DNA of 64,000 nt, from positions 49,332-113,331 of the forward strand of contig NZ_WHJG01000025.1 in NCBI RefSeq assembly GCF_011682175.1, in the 5' to 3' direction. The DNA is from Massilia frigida. GTDB taxonomy: Bacteria; Pseudomonadota; Gammaproteobacteria; Burkholderiales; Burkholderiaceae_D. The notes beneath the pieces are model-generated. The model was not told where the DNA came from. It worked only from the letters and a program-made list of their open reading frames with translations, and made no database searches. The position numbers and the translations under genes were made by a program. Of this stretch, positions 8,836-18,940 are shown piece after piece (position 1 is the first letter of the stretch; every line of letters starts with the position of its first letter).

Positions 8836-9948
8836 ATGCAAGACTCTCAGCATGAAAAGGCATCTGCCACTGGAGAAGCTTGTGATCCATCCGACAGCGC
8901 GTCCGCGCCCCCCGCTGGTCCCGTTCCGATGAGCGCCGCCAGCCCATCGAACGTCACCATCCGCGACATCGCCAAGTTTGCCGGCGTCTCGGCGGGGACG
9001 ATTTCGCGCGCGCTCAAGAACGAGCCGGGACTGACCGAAACCACGCGCCAGATGGTGCTGTCGGCCGCCCATGAACTGGGCTACGATTTTGCCAACCTGC
9101 GGCGCAAGCGCATGCGGCGCCTGACCTTTTTGCTGCACCGCCAGCACAACACGGCCGCCAGCAGTCCGTTTTATTCGCCGGTGCTGCACGGGGCCGAGGA
9201 AGCCTGCCGCAAGCAGGGCATCGTCCTCTCGTTCATGGCGGTCGGTCCGGCCGATGGCGTGACCGAGCAGTTGCGCATGCATGCGCCGGACGCGATCGTG
9301 TGCGCCGGCTTTTTCGAACCCGAGCTGCTGGGCGCCCTGCGCGCGAGCGGCAAGCCGCTGGTCCTGATCGACATGAAGCTGCGCGGTTACAGCTCGGTCA
9401 ACCCCGACAATTTCATGGGCGGCTACCTGGCCACCAAACACCTGATCGGCCTCGGACGCACGCGCATCGGCATGATCTCGGGTTCCCTCGGCCACTACAG
9501 CGTGCGTGAACGAAACAAGGGCTACCGCCAGGCCCTGTTCGAGTCGGGCATGCTGGCCGACCCGCGCCTGGAAGCGAGCCTGCCGGAAGGCGTCGACCTC
9601 GAAACCGGGGCCTGCGAAGCGATGCAGTCGCTGCTGGCCCTGCCCAATCCACCGGACGCGGTGTTCTGCTACAACGACAGCGCCGCCCTGGTGGCGATGC
9701 GCTGCTGCCTGGCGGCCGGCCTGACGGTGCCGCACGACGTATCGATCGTCGGCTTTGACGACATCTCCAGCGCTGTGCTCGGGCACCGGCCCCTGACCAC
9801 CCTGCGCATCGACAAAAAAGCGCTCGGCGCGATGGGCGTCGAGCTGCTGCTGCGCGACCAGCAGGAAGAACCTGTCGAACAAGTCGCCCCGGTGGAACTG
9901 ATTGTGCGCGCCAGCACCGTGTGCGACGACTTCGTGCCGCACAAATAG
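8836..9948 (+). CDS. LacI-family transcriptional regulator of the mannan locus
   Basis: A 370-residue protein. After a 38-residue Ser/Pro/Ala-rich leader comes the LacI helix-turn-helix and hinge (VTIRDIAKFAGVSAGTISRA, residues about 40-59), then a periplasmic-binding-protein-like effector domain with CYNDSAALVAMR and VSIVGFDDI. The long leader is unusual; ATG 8929 would give a standard length, but neither start has a clear Shine-Dalgarno. It lies between the leftward hydrolase operon and the rightward epimerase/kinase genes, so it probably represses both until a mannose- or mannobiose-derived inducer appears. Effector identity is inferred. Confidence 0.9.
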   Translation: MQDSQHEKASATGEACDPSDSASAPPAGPVPMSAASPSNVTIRDIAKFAGVSAGTISRALKNEPGLTETTRQMVLSAAHELGYDFANLRRKRMRRLTFLLHRQHNTAASSPFYSPVLHGAEEACRKQGIVLSFMAVGPADGVTEQLRMHAPDAIVCAGFFEPELLGALRASGKPLVLIDMKLRGYSSVNPDNFMGGYLATKHLIGLGRTRIGMISGSLGHYSVRERNKGYRQALFESGMLADPRLEASLPEGVDLETGACEAMQSLLALPNPPDAVFCYNDSAALVAMRCCLAAGLTVPHDVSIVGFDDISSAVLGHRPLTTLRIDKKALGAMGVELLLRDQQEEPVEQVAPVELIVRASTVCDDFVPHK

Positions 9949-10049
9949 AGCGAGCTTCCTTCACCGACTGACCAAGCTGTGTGCACGCGTGGTCTCCCGG
10001 CCCGCGTCCGTACGCTATTAACACCCTTTTTTGACAACGAGACTTGACG

Positions 10050-11258
10050 ATGGCCCCCGATTTTCATTCGCGCGACACCCTGCTTGACCACATTCGCCAC
10101 ACCAAACGCTTTTACGATCCGCGCTGCGTCGATCCGAGCGGCGGCTTCTATCACTTCTACAAGGACGACGGCACCGTCTACGACGCGCACACGCGCCATC
10201 TGGTAAGCAGCACACGCTTCATCTTCAATTACGCGATGGCGTACCGCGAGTTTGGCGATCCGGCCGACGAGATGCGTCTTTTACACGGGCTGGACTTCCT
10301 GCGCGCCGCGCACCGCAATCCGCTCACCGGCGGCTATTGCTGGCAACTGCACTGGGCCGATGGCAAGGCCGAGGTCACGGATGCGACTAATCATTGCTAC
10401 GGCCTGGCCTTCGTGTTGCTGGCATATTCGCACGCGCTGATGGCCGGCGTGGAAGAGGCGCGCCTGCATATCGAAGAAACCTTCGCCCTGATGGAGCGCC
10501 GCTTCTGGGAGCCGCAGCACGGCCTGTACGCCGACGAAGCGAGCGCCGACTGGTCGCAACTGTCGGCCTACCGCGGCCAGAACGCCAATATGCACGCCTG
10601 CGAAGCCTTGCTCAGCGCTTTTGAAGCGACCGGCGAGAACGCCTACCTGCGCCGCGCCGAAACGCTGGCCTACAACGTCACCATGCGCCAGGCCGCGTTG
10701 TGCGACAACACCGTGTGGGAGCACTATCACGTCGACTGGTCGGTCGACCATGACTACAACCGTCACGACAGCACCAATATCTTCCGCCCCTGGGGCTTCC
10801 AGCCCGGCCACCTGACCGAGTGGAGCAAGCTGCTGCTGATCCTGGAGCGCCACAAGGCCCACCTGCTGGACGGAGCCCACTGGCTGCTGCCGCGCGCCTC
10901 CGCCCTGTTCCTGCAGGCGATGGACAGGGCCTGGGATGCGCAGCACGGCGGCATCTTCTACGGCTTCGCGCCGGACGGCAGCATTTGCGACGGCCACAAA
11001 TACTTCTGGGTGCAGGCCGAAAGCCTGGCCGCGGCCGCGCTGCTGGGCGCGCGCACGGGCGAGGCGGTGTACTGGGACTGGTACCAGCGCATCTGGGAAT
11101 ACAGCTGGACGCACTTCGTCGACCACCAGCATGGCGCCTGGTACCGCATTCTCAGCCCGGCCAACGCCAAGCTGACCGACCAGAAAAGCCCGGCCGGCAA
11201 GGTCGACTATCACACCATGGGCGCCTGCTACGAAGTGCTCAATGTACTGAAGGACTGA
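10050..11258 (+). CDS. AGE-family epimerase/isomerase, probable D-mannose isomerase (YihS-like)
   Basis: A 402-residue alpha/alpha-barrel protein. Family signatures include the early His/Arg stretch around TRHLVSSTRF, GGYCWQLHW, RGQNANMHACEALL, the WGFQPGHLTEWSK block with its conserved His, KYFWVQAES and DYHTMGACYE. Members interconvert N-acylglucosamine epimers, cellobiose/mannobiose, or mannose/fructose. The pairing with a PfkB kinase one base downstream favours mannose to fructose isomerisation, giving the kinase its substrate. ATG 10050 is preferred over the in-frame TTG 10044. No signal peptide is present, so it acts in the cytoplasm. Mannobiose 2-epimerase is the main alternative. Confidence 0.85.
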   Translation: MAPDFHSRDTLLDHIRHTKRFYDPRCVDPSGGFYHFYKDDGTVYDAHTRHLVSSTRFIFNYAMAYREFGDPADEMRLLHGLDFLRAAHRNPLTGGYCWQLHWADGKAEVTDATNHCYGLAFVLLAYSHALMAGVEEARLHIEETFALMERRFWEPQHGLYADEASADWSQLSAYRGQNANMHACEALLSAFEATGENAYLRRAETLAYNVTMRQAALCDNTVWEHYHVDWSVDHDYNRHDSTNIFRPWGFQPGHLTEWSKLLLILERHKAHLLDGAHWLLPRASALFLQAMDRAWDAQHGGIFYGFAPDGSICDGHKYFWVQAESLAAAALLGARTGEAVYWDWYQRIWEYSWTHFVDHQHGAWYRILSPANAKLTDQKSPAGKVDYHTMGACYEVLNVLKD

Positions 11259-11259
11259 C

Positions 11260-12174
11260 ATGAACGCTCCGATCTTTCCCGCGTTCGTGGCCGCCGGCGA
11301 AGCGCTGACCGACATGATCGCCGATCCCGGCCAGCAGCGCTGGAGCAGCCAGGTGGGCGGCTCGACCTGGAACGTGGCGCGCGCCATGGCGCGCCTGGGC
11401 GTGCCGAGCGCCTTCGCCGGCGCTGTCAGCTGCGACGTGTTCGGCGACCAGTTGTGGGACGCCAGCGTGGCGGCCGGGCTGGATGTGCGCTTCGTGCAGC
11501 GCGAGGCGCGCTCGCCGCTGCTGGCGATCGTCTACCGGACCGACCCGCCCAGCTATTTTTTCGTGGGCGACGACAGCGCCGACCTGCACTTCGACGCGGC
11601 GCGCCTGCCGGACGGCTGGCGCGCGCACTGCAAGTGGGCGCACTTCGGCGGCATCAGCCTGGCGCGCGAGCCGCTCGCCGGCAAGCTGGTGGCGCTGGCA
11701 GCGTCCCTCAAGGCCGATGGCGCCAAGATCAGCTACGACCCTAACTTCCGCGCGCTGATGGACCAGCGCTACGACGCCACCTTGCAGCGCATGACGGCGC
11801 TGGCCGATGTGATCAAGGTGTCCGATGAGGACCTGGCCGGGCTGTTTCGCAGCACCGACCTGGAGAATGCGTTTGCCACCCTGCGCGGCTGGAACCCGGG
11901 CGCCACTTACCTGTACACGCGCGGCGCGCAAGGCGCTTCGCTGCACATCGGCGACGAAGCATGGGATGCTGCCCCACCGCGTATTACCGTCGTCGACAGC
12001 GTCGGCGCGGGCGACGCCAGCATTGCGGCGCTGGCCTGGAGCTTCATGCACGAACCGCAGCGCGCGCCGCTCGATCACCTGCGTTTCGCGGTGGCCGCCG
12101 GCGCGGCAGCCTGCCTGTCGGCGGGCGCGGCGCCGCCAGCACTGCAAACGGTCGAAGGTTTGTTGCAGCACTAA
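11260..12174 (+). CDS. PfkB-family sugar kinase, probable fructokinase
   Basis: A 304-residue ribokinase-fold kinase. The N-terminal VGGSTWNVARAMARLG matches the PfkB glycine-rich substrate site, and DSVGAGDA near residue 248 holds the catalytic Asp with the anion hole. It starts one base after the epimerase stop with AAGGA upstream, so the two are coupled. With the upstream isomerase it would phosphorylate fructose made from mannose to fructose-6-phosphate and so feed glycolysis. The specificity for fructose is from context, not from diagnostic residues. Confidence 0.85.
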   Translation: MNAPIFPAFVAAGEALTDMIADPGQQRWSSQVGGSTWNVARAMARLGVPSAFAGAVSCDVFGDQLWDASVAAGLDVRFVQREARSPLLAIVYRTDPPSYFFVGDDSADLHFDAARLPDGWRAHCKWAHFGGISLAREPLAGKLVALAASLKADGAKISYDPNFRALMDQRYDATLQRMTALADVIKVSDEDLAGLFRSTDLENAFATLRGWNPGATYLYTRGAQGASLHIGDEAWDAAPPRITVVDSVGAGDASIAALAWSFMHEPQRAPLDHLRFAVAAGAAACLSAGAAPPALQTVEGLLQH

Positions 12175-12232
12175 AGAGCGCCGCCGCCGGCCGCGTTACA
12201 ATGCATGACCGGTTCCCGAGAAAGCACCGCCC

Positions 12233-12994
12233 ATGCCCGTCAACTACGCCAAGAGGCTCACCGCGCCAAGCCGCTCCAGCGACGCCAATGCGCACCTGGG
12301 CTACATGCTGGCGTTCGTGGCCGGCTCCATCAATGCCGGCGGCTTCCTGGCGGTGCACCGCTACACATCGCACATGACCGGCGTGGTCTCGGCCATGGCC
12401 GACGACCTGGTGCTGGGCGCGCACGCGCTGGTCCTGGGCGGACTGGGAGCGCTGCTCTCGTTCATGGCCGGCGCGGCCTGCACCGCCATCATGGTCAATT
12501 ACGGCCGGCGCCGCGCGCTCCACGGCGAATATGCGCTGCCCCTGATGCTCGAAGCGGTCCTGCTGCTTTGCTTTGGCCTGCTCGGCATGCGCCTGGCCGA
12601 TATCGACGGCCGGTTCGCATCGGTGACGGTACTGCTGCTCAGTTTTATCATGGGACTGCAAAATGCCCTCATCACCAAACTGTCGCGCGCCGAAATCCGT
12701 ACCACGCACATCACCGGCATCGTCACCGACATCGGCATTGAACTGGGCAAGATGATGTACCTGAACCGCCCGGCGCCCAGCCAGGCCGGACTGGCGCCGG
12801 TGGCGGGCGACCGCAAACGCCTGACGGTGCTGTCCATGCTGGCCGCCTGCTTTTTTTTCGGCGGCGTGGCCGGCGCCTTCGGTTTCAGCCGCCTCGGCTA
12901 CGTGGCCACGGTGCCGCTGGCGCTGGCGCTGATGACCCTGGCCATGCTGCCGCTGCTGGACGACGTTAAAAATATTGCAACAAAAAAACAGTAG
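12233..12994 (+). CDS. DUF1275 (YoaK-type) inner-membrane protein
   Basis: A 253-residue protein with about six hydrophobic segments. The N-terminus has the DUF1275 pattern LAFVAGSINAGGFLAVHRYTSHMTG, and the middle has FIMGLQNALITKLSRAEIRTTHITG. The family is widespread and its function is not established. It follows the kinase by 58 bases on the same strand but does not obviously belong to the mannan locus. Confidence 0.88.
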   Translation: MPVNYAKRLTAPSRSSDANAHLGYMLAFVAGSINAGGFLAVHRYTSHMTGVVSAMADDLVLGAHALVLGGLGALLSFMAGAACTAIMVNYGRRRALHGEYALPLMLEAVLLLCFGLLGMRLADIDGRFASVTVLLLSFIMGLQNALITKLSRAEIRTTHITGIVTDIGIELGKMMYLNRPAPSQAGLAPVAGDRKRLTVLSMLAACFFFGGVAGAFGFSRLGYVATVPLALALMTLAMLPLLDDVKNIATKKQ

Positions 12995-13126
12995 TCCATC
13001 CCCGTCACGAAAAACAGCCCCGCATGTGCGGCTGATCAGAAGCCGGGGGCGTGCTCGTGGTAAGCTTCGACCCCGCACCGTGCCGTCATCCGGTCCGACT
13101 TCCCCGTTAACAATACAAACTGCTTC

Positions 13127-13966
13127 ATGGACATAACTTTCGCTCTTGCGCTTAAAGCCATCATCATGGGTCTGGTGGAAGGCTTCACCGAATTCCTTCC
13201 CATTTCCTCGACCGGCCACCTGATCCTCGCGGGTAGCCTGCTCGACTTCACCGACGAGAAAGCGAAAGTGTTCGAGATCGTCATCCAGGCCGGCGCCATC
13301 ATGGCGGTGTGCTGGGAATACCGCGCGCGCATCGCATCGGTGATGAGCGGGCTGACATCCGACCCGAAGGCGCAAAAGTTCATGCTCAACCTGATCGTCG
13401 CCTTCCTGCCGCTGGCGCTGCTCGGCCTCGCGCTGGGCAAGATGATCAAATCGGCCCTGTTCAAGCCCGTGCCGGTGGCGCTGGCCTTCATCATCGGCGG
13501 CATCATCATCTTGTGGGTGGAGCGCCGCAACAAGCTCAATCCTCCCGTGGTGCGGGTCGAGACGGTGGACGACATGACCGTGCTCGACGCCTTCAAGGTC
13601 GGCTGCGCCCAGGCCATGGCGCTCATTCCCGGCACCAGCCGCTCGGGTGCAACCATCATCGGCGCGATGATGTTCGGCCTGCCGCGCAAGGCCGCCACCG
13701 AATTCTCGTTCTTCCTCGCGATCCCGACCCTGCTGCTGGCCACCGCCTATTCGCTGGTCAAGGAACGCGCGCTGCTGTCGTCAAGCGACCTGCCGCTGTT
13801 CGGCATCGGCTCGATCGCAGCGTTCATCTCGGCCTTCCTGTGCGTGCGCTGGCTGCTGCGCTACATCAGCAGCCATGACTTCACCGTGTTCGCCTGGTAC
13901 CGCATCGTGTTCGGCATCGTGGTGCTGGCAAGCTCGCACTACGGATGGGTCGTTTGGGCGGAATAA
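13127..13966 (+). CDS. uppP: undecaprenyl-diphosphatase UppP (BacA)
   Basis: A 279-residue polytopic membrane enzyme that removes a phosphate from undecaprenyl pyrophosphate, recycling the lipid carrier for peptidoglycan and other envelope polymers; overproduction gives bacitracin resistance in related species. Both family signatures are intact: [17 protein letters not shown] near residue 18 and [15 protein letters not shown] near 167. The length is typical (about 270). Its TAA overlaps the recQ ATG by one base, suggesting translational coupling. Confidence 0.95.
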   Translation: MDITFALALKAIIMGLVEGFTEFLPISSTGHLILAGSLLDFTDEKAKVFEIVIQAGAIMAVCWEYRARIASVMSGLTSDPKAQKFMLNLIVAFLPLALLGLALGKMIKSALFKPVPVALAFIIGGIIILWVERRNKLNPPVVRVETVDDMTVLDAFKVGCAQAMALIPGTSRSGATIIGAMMFGLPRKAATEFSFFLAIPTLLLATAYSLVKERALLSSSDLPLFGIGSIAAFISAFLCVRWLLRYISSHDFTVFAWYRIVFGIVVLASSHYGWVVWAE

Positions 13967-15801
13967 TGGACCCCAGTATGGACCCCGGTCTCTCAGCACG
14001 CGCGCTCGACCAGCTGCAAACGGTCTTCGGCTATCCGGCTTTTCGCGGGCAGCAGAAGGAAATCGTCGAACACGTCGCCAGCGGCGGCGATGCGCTGGTG
14101 CTCATGCCCACCGGCGGCGGCAAGTCGCTGTGCTACCAGATTCCGGCGCTGCTGCGCGACGGCGTCGGCGTGGTGGTGTCGCCCCTGATCGCGCTGATGC
14201 AGGACCAGGTCGACGCGCTGGCCGAAGTCGGCGTGCGCGCCGCGTTCCTCAATTCGACGCAGACGTACGAAGAATCGATGCGCATCGAACGGCTGGTGCG
14301 CACCGGCGAAATCGACCTGGTGTACGTGGCGCCCGAACGCCTGATGACGCAGCGCTGCCTGGACCTGTTCCAGGCATCGAAGATCGCGCTGTTCGCCATC
14401 GACGAGGCGCACTGCGTGTCGCAGTGGGGGCATGACTTCCGCCCCGAGTACATCAAGCTGTCGATCCTGCACGAGCAATTTCCGGACGTGCCGCGCATTG
14501 CGCTGACCGCCACCGCCGACCAGCAGACCCGCGCCGAAATCGCGCTGCGCCTGCAACTGGGCGATGCGCGCCAGTTCGTGTCCTCGTTCGACCGCCCCAA
14601 CATCCGCTACCAGATCGTTGAAAAGGCCAATGGGCGCAAGCAGCTGCTCGACTTCATCACCACCGAGCATGGCAGTGATGCCGGCATCGTGTACTGCCTG
14701 TCGCGCAAGAAGGTCGAGGAAACCGCCGACTTCCTGAACGAGAACGGCATCCGCGCCCTGCCCTACCACGCCGGCATGGACTACCCCAAGCGCAGCGCCA
14801 ACCAGGCCCGCTTCCTGCGCGAAGAAAGCATCGTGATGGTCGCCACCATCGCCTTCGGCATGGGTATCGACAAGCCGGACGTGCGCTTCGTGTGCCACCT
14901 GGATCTGCCGAAAAGCATCGAGGGCTACTACCAGGAGACCGGACGCGCGGGCCGCGACGGCATGCCGGCCAGCGCCTGGATGGCGTATGGCTTGCAGGAC
15001 GTGGTGCTACAGCGGCGCATGATCGACGAGTCGGAAGCCGACGAAACCTTCAAGCGCGTGCTGTCGATGAAACTCGACGCCATGCTGGGCCTGTGCGAGA
15101 CGCTCAACTGCCGGCGCGTGCGCCTGCTCGAATACTTCGGCGAACAATCCACCCCGTGCGGCAATTGCGATACCTGCCTGATTCCGCCGGTGTCCTTCGA
15201 CGGCACGGTGCCGGTGCAAAAGCTGCTGTCGGCGATTTACCGGGTCGACCAGCGCTTTGCGGCCGGCCATGTGATCGACGTGCTGCGCGGGGTCGAGACG
15301 GACCGCATCAAGCAGTGGCACCACGATTCGCTATCGGTCTACGGCATCGGCGGCGAACGCACCGAAGCGGAGTGGCGCGCCATTTTGCGCCAGGCCATCG
15401 CGCTCGGCCTGATCACGGTCGACCATGAAGTTTACAGTTCGCTCAAGCTGACCGACGCCGCGCGCCCGGTGCTCAAGGGCGGCCAGAAGGTGCAGCTGCG
15501 CCAGTACCAGAAACCGGTCAAGCAGAAGCGAGCGCCGTCCGCCTCGTCCAAGGGGCATGTGGAGATGGACCTGTCCAAATCCGAACAGGCGATTTTCGAG
15601 AAGCTGCGCTGGTGGCGCGTCGAAACCGCGCGTGCGCACAATGTGCCGGCCTACGTGATCTTTGTCGATGCCACCCTGCGCGAAATCGCCAAGGCCAAGC
15701 CAACATCGTTGCAGGAACTGCGCGGCGTGACCGGCGTGGGCGAGAAGAAGCTGGTTTCGTACGGCGACGAGATCGTCGCCATCATCATGGAAATGAGCTA
15801 G
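13966..15801 (+). CDS. recQ: ATP-dependent DNA helicase RecQ
   Basis: A 611-residue RecQ helicase with every expected part: Walker A ([12 protein letters not shown]), DEAH box, motif VI ([10 protein letters not shown]), the RecQ-Ct zinc-binding cysteines ending CGNCDTC, a winged helix and a C-terminal HRDC domain ending [20 protein letters not shown] and on. It unwinds DNA 3' to 5' in recombination and fork repair. The start at 13966 overlaps the uppP stop (TAATG) and has GGGCGG upstream; ATG 13978 is also possible. Its last four bases overlap the convergent AraC gene. Confidence 0.95.
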   Translation: MDPSMDPGLSARALDQLQTVFGYPAFRGQQKEIVEHVASGGDALVLMPTGGGKSLCYQIPALLRDGVGVVVSPLIALMQDQVDALAEVGVRAAFLNSTQTYEESMRIERLVRTGEIDLVYVAPERLMTQRCLDLFQASKIALFAIDEAHCVSQWGHDFRPEYIKLSILHEQFPDVPRIALTATADQQTRAEIALRLQLGDARQFVSSFDRPNIRYQIVEKANGRKQLLDFITTEHGSDAGIVYCLSRKKVEETADFLNENGIRALPYHAGMDYPKRSANQARFLREESIVMVATIAFGMGIDKPDVRFVCHLDLPKSIEGYYQETGRAGRDGMPASAWMAYGLQDVVLQRRMIDESEADETFKRVLSMKLDAMLGLCETLNCRRVRLLEYFGEQSTPCGNCDTCLIPPVSFDGTVPVQKLLSAIYRVDQRFAAGHVIDVLRGVETDRIKQWHHDSLSVYGIGGERTEAEWRAILRQAIALGLITVDHEVYSSLKLTDAARPVLKGGQKVQLRQYQKPVKQKRAPSASSKGHVEMDLSKSEQAIFEKLRWWRVETARAHNVPAYVIFVDATLREIAKAKPTSLQELRGVTGVGEKKLVSYGDEIVAIIMEMS

Positions 15802-16682
15802 GCCACGGCCTGGCGGTAGCGTCCCGGCGGTACCCCCACCGCCTTGCTGAAACGATGGCTGAAGTGGCTCAGGTCCGCGTAGCCGCAGGCGGCGGCAATC
15901 TGCTGCAAGGGCAGCTTGCCGGCCTTGAGCAGGGCGCGCGCGCGTTCGATGCGGCGCTGCGCCACCCAGCCTGAGGGCGGCATCCCGAACGAGACGCGGA
16001 ACATGCGCGCCAGATGAAACTCCGACATGCACGCCAGTTGCGCCAGTTCGCCCAGGGTGATCGGCTGCGCCAGGTGCTGCTCGATATAGTCGGCCAGGCG
16101 GCGCCTGACCAGCGGCGCCAGGCCGCCGCGCAGGCGCAGGTCGCGCCGCACGATGGCCTGCGAGCGAAGCAGTTCGCTCAGCGCTTCGTGCGTGATCTCG
16201 TTGGCGCGCAGGAGCTGGCCCGTACCGTCCCAGGGCTGCCTCACCAGTGCCTCGCACAGCTGCACGATGCGGGGGTTTTCAAAGTAAGTGCGATCGGCCA
16301 GGGTCAGCTCGCGCGGTTCGCGGTCCAGTTCCGCCACGGCGCGCCGCGTGAAATGCTCGGGCATGAAGTAGACATGCAGCATGTGCACATGGCCGCGCAC
16401 CACCCATTGCGACTCGTGCCAGTCGGGCATGGAGCAGAGCTGCTGCGGTGCCCCGTAACGCCCCGGCACGCCGGCGCGCTCGGTACGGTAGCCGCCGCCC
16501 AGGTAGCACGACAGGGTGTGGTGGCCCGGCTGCACATAGCTGGTGAGCTCCTCCACGGTTTCGCGTTTCCAGATCGCCGCCGCCATGCCGTCGCCCAGCC
16601 ACGCGAAGCGTTCCAGCGTGGCATTGGTGCCGCTCATGGTGTTGAAGACGGCGTGCGAAATGAGCGGTGGGCGTGAGTGCAT
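15798..16682 (-). CDS. AraC-family transcriptional regulator
   Basis: A 294-residue protein. Two helix-turn-helix units occupy the last 100 residues ([20 protein letters not shown] and [20 protein letters not shown]), the normal AraC/XylS arrangement. The N-terminal half is a sensor domain with no recognisable cupin motif. It is convergent with recQ (4-bp overlap) and divergent from the DMT-family exporter at 16784, 100 bases away, so control of that exporter is a reasonable guess. Confidence 0.88.
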   Translation of the reverse strand: MHSRPPLISHAVFNTMSGTNATLERFAWLGDGMAAAIWKRETVEELTSYVQPGHHTLSCYLGGGYRTERAGVPGRYGAPQQLCSMPDWHESQWVVRGHVHMLHVYFMPEHFTRRAVAELDREPRELTLADRTYFENPRIVQLCEALVRQPWDGTGQLLRANEITHEALSELLRSQAIVRRDLRLRGGLAPLVRRRLADYIEQHLAQPITLGELAQLACMSEFHLARMFRVSFGMPPSGWVAQRRIERARALLKAGKLPLQQIAAACGYADLSHFSHRFSKAVGVPPGRYRQAVA

Positions 16683-16783
16683 GCTGAAAAGTCTAGCATG
16701 GCATGCCCGCCGCTGCCGGCGGCCGGCCCAAAGTGCGCAAGATCAGACAAGTCGCATCAGGCATGCCGGTTCAACATGGGGCC

Positions 16784-17713
16784 ATGAATATCTTCCTCTA
16801 CTTTCTCACCGTCGCGATCTGGGGTACCACCTGGATCGCCATTACCTTTCAACTTGGCGTGGTGCCAGCGCCGGTATCGATCGCCTACCGCTTCTGGATC
16901 GCCAGCGCGGTACTGATGCTGTTCTTGATCGCCACCCGCAAGCCCATCTGGCCGCCGCGCAGCGCCTGGCGCTATCTGCTGGCCCAGGGTTTCGCCCTGT
17001 TCTGCTGTAACTTCCTGTGCTTGTATTACGCCAGCCAATGGGTGCCGAGCGGCCTGGTAGCGGTGGTGTTTTCGACCGCGCCGATCTGGAATGCGATCAA
17101 TGGCCGCGTCTTCATGGGGCGCCCGATCCGGCGCCAGGTGGTGGGCGGCGCACTGCTCGGCCTGTGCGGTATCGCCCTGCTGTTCCTGCCGCAGATGCGC
17201 GGACACTGGAACGACAGCGGCATGCTGTTCGGCCTGGGCCTGGCGCTGCTGGGCACCGTGTGCTTCTCGACCGGGAACCTGCTGTCCTCGCGCATGCAGG
17301 CGCTCGGCCTGACGCCCTGGCTGACCAATACCTGGGCCATGCTGATCGGCGCCACCATCCTCGGTGGCGGCGCGTGGCTGCTGAAGATGCCCTTCGCGGT
17401 CGAACCAACCATGCGCTACGCCGCCTCGCTGCTGTACCTTGCCATTCCCGGCTCGGTGGTCGGGTTTACCGCCTACCTGCTGCTGGTGGGACGCATCGGC
17501 CCTGACCGCGCGGCCTATTCGACGGTGCTGTTCCCGGTGGTGGCGCTGAGCGTGTCCACCGTCCTTGAGGGTTATCAGTGGAGCGCCCTTGCTGTTTGTG
17601 GCCTGCTGCTGGTCCTGGGCGGGAACCTGCTGGCGTTCATGCCGGCTGGCGCGCGCTTATCCAGGTCGCCCGGTGCCACAGGTGTTCGAGCGGCCCCTGG
17701 GCGTGGCGCCTGA
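16784..17713 (+). CDS. EamA/DMT-family transporter
   Basis: A 309-residue protein with ten predicted membrane segments arranged as two EamA repeats (the first starts FLTVAIWGTTWIAI; the second follows about residue 150). The start is placed at ATG 16784 because the first transmembrane segment begins there; an in-frame ATG at 16703 would add a non-hydrophobic leader. The family exports or imports small metabolites; the substrate is unknown. The C-terminal tail overlaps the convergent DUF418 gene by 77 bases. A divergent AraC-type gene may control it. Confidence 0.85.
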   Translation: MNIFLYFLTVAIWGTTWIAITFQLGVVPAPVSIAYRFWIASAVLMLFLIATRKPIWPPRSAWRYLLAQGFALFCCNFLCLYYASQWVPSGLVAVVFSTAPIWNAINGRVFMGRPIRRQVVGGALLGLCGIALLFLPQMRGHWNDSGMLFGLGLALLGTVCFSTGNLLSSRMQALGLTPWLTNTWAMLIGATILGGGAWLLKMPFAVEPTMRYAASLLYLAIPGSVVGFTAYLLLVGRIGPDRAAYSTVLFPVVALSVSTVLEGYQWSALAVCGLLLVLGGNLLAFMPAGARLSRSPGATGVRAAPGRGA

Positions 17714-18812
17714 GCCACCACGCGCAAAACGCGCATTGCAGCGCCGCCAGCAGCGCGCCGATCACGAGGCATACGCTGGCGCCGGTGACCTTGTACAGTC
17801 CCAGCCCGAAGCCGTAATAGATGAACGAGCCAATCACCGATTGCGTGAAGTAGCTGGTCAGGCTCATTCGGCCCAGTGGCGCCAGCAGGCGCAACACGCG
17901 CGTCGCCGCACCGCCCTGGTACAGCAGCACGAAGCACGCCACCAGCACCAGCATGAATGCGAAGTTCGACCATGAGGTGACGATGGTGGCCAGGGGCCGG
18001 CGCAGCGCGCTGCTGGCCACCCAGTCGGGCAGCAGCGTGCGGATGGTGTACAGCGGCAGGAACAGCAGCGTGGCGGCGGCCAGCGTGCGGCGCCAGAAGC
18101 GCAGGCTGTCCGGGCCTGCCACGAACAAGCCGCGCCGCCCGGCCAGCATGCCGAGCATGAACAGCGACAGGATCTGGAACACGCGGCCGTTTTCCCAGCT
18201 CCAGTGAAGCACCGCCAGCTTGCCGTTGGTCAGATTGCCGGCCCAGGCGCGCAGGACCGAGTCGCCCATCAGGTACTCGTTGATCCGTCCGAAATACTGC
18301 CACGAGACCGGGTCGCCGATGTTCACGTCCGGATGGCGCAGGGCGTCGGCCAGCACCAGCGACTCGTAAGGCTGCAGCAGCAGGATGGCGGCCAGCGCCA
18401 GCACGGCGCCATCGCCCAGGCGCGCCACCGGCAGCAGGCACAGGCCGAGCACCGCGTAGATGGTAAGGATATCGCCGTGGAAGAACATCGAATTGAGCAT
18501 GCCGAAGCCGAACAGGATCAGCAGGCGCCAGCCGTAGCGGGCGCGAAAATCCTCGCCGCGTTCGGCGCGCCGCTGCGACTGCAGGTGGAAGGTGAGGCCG
18601 AACAGCAGCGCGAAGATGGCGTACGATTTGCCGCCGAAGAGGAAGAAGGCGCATTCCCAGACGACTTTGTCGAGGGCGGCCAGCCAGGCCGGCACGCCGG
18701 GTACGACGTAGTACAGGTCGAAGTGCTCGATGTTATGGAGCAGCATGATCGAGACGATGGCAAAGCCACGCAATGCGTCGACCACGTCCAGGCGCTGTGC
18801 CGTTGATCCCAT
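17637..18812 (-). CDS. DUF418 family membrane protein
   Basis: A 391-residue protein with about nine membrane segments. It shows the DUF418/YeiB pattern: an N-terminal DALRGFAIVSIMLLHN, the central ILTIYAVLGLCLLP, and a C-terminal APLGRMSLTSYFTQSVIGSF-type block with GLYKVTG. The family has a fold related to membrane acyltransferases and a poorly defined role. It stands alone on the minus strand and its 3' end overlaps the transporter gene. Confidence 0.87.
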   Translation of the reverse strand: MGSTAQRLDVVDALRGFAIVSIMLLHNIEHFDLYYVVPGVPAWLAALDKVVWECAFFLFGGKSYAIFALLFGLTFHLQSQRRAERGEDFRARYGWRLLILFGFGMLNSMFFHGDILTIYAVLGLCLLPVARLGDGAVLALAAILLLQPYESLVLADALRHPDVNIGDPVSWQYFGRINEYLMGDSVLRAWAGNLTNGKLAVLHWSWENGRVFQILSLFMLGMLAGRRGLFVAGPDSLRFWRRTLAAATLLFLPLYTIRTLLPDWVASSALRRPLATIVTSWSNFAFMLVLVACFVLLYQGGAATRVLRLLAPLGRMSLTSYFTQSVIGSFIYYGFGLGLYKVTGASVCLVIGALLAALQCAFCAWWLRRHAQGPLEHLWHRATWISARQPA

Positions 18813-18879
18813 CGTATTGACTCCTCGTGAAGAAGCGTACCAGGAAATCGTATTCTAGTTGGAAACGCTACCACTTTGG

Positions 18880-18919
18880 AAAAAATACACGGCGATGCGG
18901 CCTGCATGGCCGCATCGCC
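18880..18919 (-). terminator. Rho-independent terminator of trmB
   Basis: A perfect 12-bp stem (GGCGATGCGGCC with GGCCGCATCGCC, five-base loop) is followed on the minus strand by six T (18885-18880), 22 bases after the trmB stop. Confidence 0.9.
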
Positions 18920-18940
18920 TGAGGTAAGCCCACTGTCAGC

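Noticed and set aside
12995..13126. Hairpin CCGCA-TG-TGCGG after the DUF1275 gene as a terminator
   Set aside because: It has a short stem with a two-base loop and no T run on either side.
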